NCBI GenBank assembly: GCA_039000515.1
Contig: JBCFYV010011164.1
Span: 43,012,288-43,076,287 of the forward strand
Source: Timema cristinae
Taxonomy: Eukaryota; Arthropoda; Insecta; Phasmatodea; Timematidae
Reading direction: 5' to 3'
DNA length: 64,000 bases
Shown: positions 14,101-23,307 of the stretch, one piece after another
Position numbering within the stretch: the first letter of the stretch is position 1
Layout of the letters: every line of letters begins with the position of its first letter
Translations under genes and position numbers: made by a program
The notes under the pieces: generated by a model
Told to the model about the DNA's origin: nothing
What the model saw: the letters and a program-made list of their open reading frames with translations, nothing else
Databases searched by the model: none

Positions 14101-17100
14101 ACAAGATTTAAACACATCTTCGGATTATTTTCCAGGTTTGATTTGATTTAACAATACACTTCTAGACCATGCTCGCCTATTCATTGTCTCTGATCGCAGC
14201 CAACATTTATCTGTGACTTCTGTTGAATCACTGTACAGTTCTCACCTAGCAATGGTATCTACAAGTGACCTCTATACTATACTGGATGAACATGAACACA
14301 TTCCTTACAACGGACCAAATCTTGACGATAAATTTTGTCATCTACTTGCTAGCGATGGGTCAGATTTAACTGTTTCTTTCAATGTTCTTGTGTAAAGTGT
14401 GTGTCTGGTGAATAAAAGTTTTTTAATAGTGAAGTATTACACCCCATTTGACTGAAGACACGTTTACATTAATGGAAATAAATTCGGTTTTAAAGGCATT
14501 ATTGTTCAAATACCGTAATTATTAAATCTTTAATATTTTAAAATATGTAGCTAACACCCGTGTTGTTTACATTCTGCCAAGACTACAATATATTTAAAAT
14601 TGACTATTAGCTTATATAATGATTTCAGAAACAATATTATATCTAAAGTACGATAGCTAAATTGAAAAAAAGATAGCTTCAAACTTAATTACATTCGTTT
14701 TAATGATAAACTTTGTGTTGTAGTTTTATATTCATTCATTCATTTAGGTTATAGGGCGTGTAGGGAGTATTACACTATTACAATATAATTAAAGTTTGTT
14801 CTAAGTTTGTATATTGATTTCAGAAACCATATTATATTTAATATTCGATAACTGTAATGAAATAAGGTCGCTAAGAACCTGATTACTTTTGTTCGAATGA
14901 CAAACTTTGTGTAAACGTTTTACGTTCAAATGATCATTTAGATTATAGGCTTGTAGGAAGTATTACTATTTTAGCCCAAATTAACTTATTTAAAGAAACA
15001 AGTCATGAGTATTGAACTCAGTTATGCTCTTCAAACCATTTTTCAACCCGTTTATTTCATTCAACTAATCATACATTGATATATATCTAATAAATTCATA
15101 AAAATTAGTGAACAATGTAAAATAGCCACATTGCCTTGTATGTGTGTAGGAGAGAACAAAATACCCGAAAGTTTCCTTGTTTCTTAGACAATTGTGCGCA
15201 GACGACAACTCGACAATTTTAGCCGCAGATGTCCATCCAGTTATATTATAGAGATCAATGGTCTCTATACAATGATCTCCACAGATCAATCAATGTACTC
15301 ACGATCTCTATAATATAACTGGATGGACATCCGTGGTAGAAACGTCCGATCTATCGTCTACATACCAATGTGTAAAATTATATCTAATATTACCCTCTGT
15401 TGAACCTGTAAGTTAGCATGCTTACTTATCATGGTTCCATTATGGCCAGTTTATAAGGTATATAGTCAATGTAAGATGGCGGGGTAGATGGAGTATACAC
15501 ATCTAGGTGCTAGGATTTGGCACACTGAAATATTCCCCATCTACGGTAGAAGGTTCTGTTTAGCAAACATTGGCTGGAATTATTAATAGAATAGTTTGAT
15601 AGCATTTGTCATTGATGATTTACTGTAGTTGTGTAGTATCACTGATCAAATAAACATTACTTCCGAATAGGTTGACATGAGTATGTTTCAGTCAATGTTT
15701 GCAACAAAGAAAACCAGTGGCGGCTCGTATATAGACACTTCTGAACTGCAGCACCCCCTATTTCCACTTGATATTATCGATAACATTTAATATAATGGGT
15801 ACTTTTTTCTTTAATTATTTCTTTATTTTTGTAGTACAATATATATTCCTTAAGCTTAATGTCAGTACTCCAGTAGCCATCACCCAATTTATGAAAAAGA
15901 TACAAAAATCTTTGTATAGAACTGTGTGCTTCACAGTGCCAGCGACGTGGTGTTATACTGTTGTGCGCGTGCGAACATAGGAGGAGGGTGGGGAGGAAGG
16001 CGGGACTGCCAGGTAGAGAGAGCATTGTTGCTCTCGCAGTGCCGGCTCTGGCGTGATGGTGGAAGGAGGTGTTTTTTACTCGGCGTGTGGTGTGCTTAAA
16101 AACCGTGTACCATATTCTTGAATGTGATAGAGTGTAGAAGAGAGTAAAGTTAGATTATTATTTTGCTTCCAGCTATTCTATTTGATTCATTTTTTTTCGG
16201 TTCTTTTATTTAACAGAAAGACTAAATGCGCTTGCAGTACTTTCAATGGAGAAAAATTTCATCAATTCTCATCCAGAGATCAAGGAGAAAATTATTGAAC
16301 TTTTTGCTCAAATTAAAACAAGAAGAATGGATTTCATTTTTAAATAAATAGATCAAGCTTGAACTGTAACAATTTAAGTTAAAGTAAGTCAAAAAGTTTG
16401 ATTATATTTTTTTGGCTAAGATTTTATCAAGTTACTGAATAAATTTTCTTTTTATACATGTTTTTTTCCTTTTACACAATTTTAAAACAGAGGTTAAAAT
16501 TTTTCTGGAGTATCACCCCCACTAATTTTATCTATGAGCCACCACTGATGAACACCCTGCTAGCTGTCACTTACCTACACAGGGGGTATAGTTTGTCAGT
16601 CATATAGGCCTACTTATTAAATACATATATATTTGTTAGAAACGAAACCTTAAATATCCCAATAACATGTTTATTAAATCGCAGTATCCTAACGAGCAAT
16701 TATTAAAACAAGTTAAAATACCATTTTAATTTCTTTCCATGTATTTTGCCAAATTCAATAATTCATATACCTTAAGCATGAAAGTCATGTTTTCAATACT
16801 ATTGACCAAACTGTATCGATAGTCAGGGACCAACAAAGCTGTACCAGCAGAAATGAAGATTGGATTACTAAAATGATTTGTATCGTATTTTAACCACATC
16901 ACAAGGGATTCAGCATTTGTGGTTGAGCATTCCAACGTCGCTGAGCTACCAACCTCCTTGGTCTGCTCTTGAGAAATATTGGTTATGTCAGATCCTGGCA
17001 ACGCTGACACAAGTCCTGAAATAAAGAGATATTTCATTTGTTGATGGAGTTTCTGATGGTTTTTAAAACTTGAATAATGTGATTGTACACTTAAGCCTGA

Positions 17101-17510
17101 TGCGCACTGATCATTCCGGGTCCTTGGGGGCCATACTTAAATCACTTAAGACTTTTTTTGGGGGGTTGGGGGGTGAGAGGGATTAAATATTTTCTCATAA
17201 GGGAAAGGGAGGAAGGTGTCAGATTTTACATCTTACGTAAGGTTTTTTTTATCAATGTTTATGATTATACGATATTAAAAAAAATGCTTCTGAAATGCTT
17301 AATTATCATTCATTTATTAATCACACTTTAATCACTAATTTTCGCTGTTTATAGAAGTAATTGTGGAATTCAGTTCAATATAAATGTAGGTACTCTATCA
17401 AATGCGTAACATTGTAATGTTCAGCCACGAATTAATATGCATACATTGCTTTTATTTTGTAAAGATTTTTTTCTAAAGTACAAATTTAATTCAAGGAGTA
17501 GTGTCATAAT

Positions 17511-17542
<32 letters not shown>

Positions 17543-20500
17543 AATTTATCTCACTGGACATAATTTGTGTTGACCCCTCCTCCTCTCATTCCCGAAAGGA
17601 ATAAACTCATCCTTACTCCTGGAATAAAAGCTTGCCCTCTTCAGATTTATTTCACTCCCCTCTGATCTTATCTCGAATATTAACTAAACTGAAAAATGGT
17701 TTTGAATAAAATTCCAAATAACCTCCAGAATGAGTCATCCAATTTTTAAAACTTTGACAGGGAAGGACTACTCCAAATAGTGGTAAGAGTAATTTAATTT
17801 TTAAAGACAATACAGAGGAAGAGCGCTCTAAATAGCTTCTGGAGTCATCTAATTTGTTAAACATTTCCAGGAAAAAGCCACTTCAAACAGCTCATAGAAG
17901 TACTCAATCATTAGAATTTACAGGGGAAGACATTTCCGAATAACTTCTAAGAGCATTCGATTTTCCAAAATTTCCTAGAAGAAGTCCATTTCAAGTATCT
18001 TATGGATGCATGCCATGCTCAACAACCAAAAATCAATTTAAGACCAGTTCAAGTAGCTTCTAGACGCATTCAACTTCCAAAAATTTGCCAGAAAAAGACC
18101 ACTTCAACTAGCTTATATTAAGGGCATCTAATTTTTCAAAAAGTTTCAGGCAAAGACAATTCTAAATAGCTTATAGAGACATTAAAATTGAAAAAAAAAA
18201 AAAAGAAAACGTTATTTACCTGCACTGGAGTAAAACCCGTTTCACCCACCCTTGTTAACTTTGAACGCGTTTAAGAGTCAAGCAGTAAACAACAACGTCT
18301 CGGGTATCGGCAACGTATTTCACAGTAGACCCTACAAATCAACCAGCACGTTTAGAGGTCAGGTACGCTAACCATGCTTAGAAACGGCTATATTAATTTA
18401 ACGTTTGTGGGTCATAATATTACGGGGTGTGCTTATATGACGGCAGAAAATATCCACAGTGTGGATGTGAGTGATAGACATGTACTATACAAAGTAGTGA
18501 ACCACGACAGAGGCTCGAGGCTACATAGAGTTCTGCGACTCTACCTTTCACACGATAAGAGCGACAGAAGTACTACCCTACGAGAGAATCGAGGAGATCT
18601 ACCTGTACGATATGGAATGTGTTGTATACAATTTCCGCAAAGGGGATGTTGTGGCCGTGTTGCCCAGGCCTACAAAACCACCCGCCAACACCCTTCACGA
18701 CGCCGTCACCAGAGTACCCATCACCAGAGTCGTCTGTTTTAGAGTACTCACAGACCTAAATAATATTGCTGTTTGTAAATTTATTGCTGATTGTCAATAA
18801 AAAAAACTAGTAAGAATATGTTGTTAATATTTAAGGTAAGGTGACAAGTTCACACACGGTATTCAATATATTGTGATAGTGTACCAGCATTTGCGTGGAG
18901 TGAGAGTTGGAAATAGCCTATAATATGTTCAACCTTTGGTGGTGGAAATGTTTGAACCCCTAACTCCGCTACCAGACATGGATTAGATTTCAACCCCTCC
19001 CCACTGATCCTGACAAACACCTAAATAATATTTAAGGTAAGGTAACAAGTTCACACACTAATCTAAGCCACACGGTATTCGGAAATAGCCTCGGTGTTCA
19101 ATCATTAGCCCCAGGTATGAGGACGAAAAATGTACACACATTTTCACAAAGTGTGCAGAAAAGACACCTTCAGTCTACGTTTGACACCTAGAATGGTCAT
19201 GTACCAGAACGGGAATCAAACCCTCGTTTTTGGCAGTGACGCCTTAGATTACGCTACCAGTGATGCAGGTAAATAGCAAACGCATTTCGAGTAAGTTTGT
19301 TGATAGATACTGACCGCAGTTAAAGTAGCTATATGCTCTTAAGGTAAGTGTAACCGCAGGGAGAATATAGAAAACCTCCCGGCGCTGTTGAAGGAATCTA
19401 TCTATGGAGTGGATTTGTTTAGCAAAATTATTAAAACTTATAATACTAGGCTAAGTGAACCGCAGGGAGAGTGTAACGTTCACCCAGCTGTGATATGAAC
19501 CATGGATAGTGTGTTTGCTGTCACAAGTCAAACAGTGAAGGTGCCACCATTCGTCCTGATTCTTGATGCCCAAGATCAATCGTTAGTGAGTCTTATGTTC
19601 TAATGTCAACAGTTGAAACCGGGGATGTTTGCGAACCACAGGTCTAAGAAAGCACTCTCGATTCGAATCCCGGTTGCCACACACTTTGGTCATTTAGGGA
19701 ACATTGTTATTCGGGGATAAAGCAAACCCATCGGGGGTTATCATAACATCTTGTTTCAGACTTATTTAACAAGAAATTATCAAACAGTTCCACAATGTTT
19801 ACATGATGATGTTTGAATCTCGGTTGGGGGTGTCTCCCTACGGGATCATTTCAAGTGTATGAGCTCCAGTTTGCTTTGGAAAAGATAATGCCTAAAATAT
19901 ATAAGTTCTCCAGATTGTAAATATTCAGGCTTCTCACCCTATCCTTAGGAGAGAACAAACCCTGTCCTCAGGAGAAAAGTAAGCCATCTTATTCTACATT
20001 AATAGTTCTTGTTTTTATTACAATTCTTTAGGTACCCCTCCCCCTACAACCAACTCTTCTCACCGAAAACTTCCTATAGTTTTTCATACTCAGATAATAC
20101 CCTTCCTACCAAAAACGGTATATATTTTCACACATCCTTGACAACCTTGAGTGGAACAACATGTTTACTCTTAATGGACCGTCACGTTGCCTATAGTCCA
20201 TAGTAAGTTAACTTTTGTCACAGCTTCTTGTATTACCTGATAGCTCGTACTATTCACTTCAAGAAGCGACACCTCCCCCATTTGAAAAAAGAACCTTGTT
20301 AATGACTATGAAACAAATTAAACTTTTACAACAATCATCATCATCACTATCAAACCTATTACAGACAATTATGACTAGCATAACGTAAGTCATCTAACTC
20401 TAATGTACCCGCAATTAGCGTTTGTCGACTTTGCAGGTTGACGAGATTCGAACCAATCAAGCACCGCGCCTTCGCGACATTGTTTGTACACTTACGCGTT

Positions 20501-23232
20501 CAGTTTGCTTTGGAAAAGATAATGCTTAAGTTCTCCAGATTGTAAATATTCAGGCTTCTCAAACTATCCTTGATGATTGATCGTTGCTCAGGGAGACCCA
20601 GGATGGTGTGCAGGCGCCGCTAGGGTCTCAAGCAGTCGTCACGGCCGTCATCCCGGAGGGGTATAACGATGTTTTGGCTGAACTCCAGCTGTTAGATCAC
20701 CTAATATGTGAGTATAGACAGATTATTACACTTCCTCTTTAGTCTCTACAGCTGCTTGGCCACATTCCAACAGAGAGAAAAAATGAGTGTCGTTTGCAAT
20801 GTAAGCTTAACTCGTTCAATAGCATTTCTATTGGTACCAGGTTCAATTCCCGATGCGATTAAAAATGTTGGTTTGGTATTATTCGCTTGTACCGGGTTCA
20901 ATTCCCGAAGTGGTTAAAATGTGGTTTTGATACATTATCAATCAGCGTCAGGGTTTGTGGTTGATTGGTTGCTTGTATCGGGTTCAATTCCCGATGCGTT
21001 TAAAAATGTTGGTTTGGTAGTTCACTTGTACCTGGTTCAATTCCCGATGCGATTAAATATATTGTTTTGATAAATTATTAATCAGCGTCATGGTTTGTGG
21101 CTGAATGGTCGCTTGTACCTGGTTCAATTCCCGACGCGTTTAAAAATGTTGGTTTGGTAGTTCACTTGTACCGGGTTCAATTCCCGACGCGTTCAAAAAA
21201 AATAATGTTGATTTGGTAAATTATAAGCCCAGAACATTAACTTAAACAAACTGTTCAGATTGTACTAGAAATCAAACACATTGATGAAACATTAACCTAA
21301 ACGAGCTGAAAGTACTATTAGTAATAATATATTCTTGAGATGAATTTACTGACTGTGCAATTGAATATAACATGACTTGACGTATAAATATATTAAAATT
21401 GATTGAGTAAAATCTCTGTTAAAGACAATGTCTACCTCCCTGAATCTAGCCGTAGATGTTGACGAGTTTCTCGAGGACTTTAGACTTCATCTTATCACGC
21501 GGGGGTCACATAATGGTTCATAAGATAGTCAAACTCATGGCGAGCACCACTCATGGTGGTCCTAATAACAGTAATTATGATTCAAATCCCGGCTGAAGAC
21601 AAAACTCAACAGAAAGTAGTCATGGACTCAAAAATCATGTACGCCAATTATTCGCTGAAATTCTATGTCTTATTCTGTTGCGCAACATGTCTTACCACCC
21701 GTTCAAGCTATCCACATAAACATTAATGGGATAGGAATGAGGAAAGAAGGATGTAGTGAAAAACTAACAGCATTTTATTGGGACAGAGGGAAGAACATAA
21801 TTCTGAATAAAAAACAACCGTAGTTAGAACTGCAGCCTACACATTAACGATAAACTATATATTCACACACCTTATTCTACGTGGTCACTGGTGTGGGTAG
21901 GCTATGTTTTGAATTTATTTATTTGAGGTAATGAACGTGTACTTTATGAATTGACTGCACACGAGGATTTCTATGAGCGAGAGTGAAAGAGCTTACTAAT
22001 CTTGCCGGTAAAAGTATTTTCAAATACCGCACTTTCGAGGGATTTTTTACATACCACAATCGACATGGGGCCAACGGCCTTACTCCCCCTCCGAAGGAAG
22101 TTGTGCTCAAGAAGAATCAGTCGACCCCGTTTGGGTTTGAACCCACGAACATTGAGTACTGAGGTGAGCCCTTTACCCCAAGACCACCGAGGTCTTGAAA
22201 CATCATTACATTACTTGGTGAGCACGTTGTCTAAATGTCTGGCTCATCTAAATTAGTTTGCTAGTGACGAGGAGGTCAGGGTTCGAATCACTAGGGTGTT
22301 TATTCCTAGAGATGGTTTCCTCCTCTCTCTTGAAACAAATGCGGGTACACATATTTTAAATTTTATTTTATTTTCAGCGTAGTTAAAATGTGTATAGTTC
22401 GGTTGGGTCGTAATAAGCGGTGTAGGAGGGTTTAAATAAAGACTTAAAACTAAATGTTAGGCGATATTTTCTAAAGTGAAATAGTTAAGACTTTAAAAAA
22501 TTCCGTCGCGGGCTTATTACGTCCATTATGGAAGGGTTGGTTTATTGGTTCTCATTCTTGAATGGTGCGAAAGGTTGAATTTTAGCCCCAGTTGAATGTA
22601 CATATACACATTTTTCGCATGGGTTGTTTATCTACCTTATATTCAGGTGAATGCTGGTGCATTTCCTCACCGTTTACTTTCCTCCCACTTTTCTTTGGAG
22701 AAGTTGCAGATCGTCTGAAGGCTAATAAAAAGCGTACCTCTAAAAATTATGCATCTCTCTGTAGAGTTAAAAATAAATTGGTGACAAACTAAGATTTTAA
22801 TATTTTTTTAAATTACAACAAAATTTAATAAAATTTAAAAATATACTATCCAAATCTGAAGCATTTAGCTTGGTCTCAAACACTCAAGTCTAAACAAATA
22901 ATAGAAATGTATCTCTTTTGATGTTTACTAAGTAAAATATATTAGTGCTAACCAATACTTTTCAGTTGAAAAATATTTAAAGGTCAGAATGGTTTTGTTT
23001 TTATTCCAAGGACAGACATAAGCCTACTCTTGGATTATAAATACTTTTTTTTTTAATCAGCCTTGTTGGAATAACTGCATAGTACTTACATGCGTGTAAA
23101 GAAACCCCTTAATTTAGTAATATAGAAAATATTGTAGTGATTAAATTTGAAGCCCCTTGGAAATTGAAATTAAAACTAATATTTATTTTAAGCAGTGGCG
23201 CAACCAGTTTTTATAAAAGCGTATTATATAAT

Positions 23233-23307
<75 letters not shown>

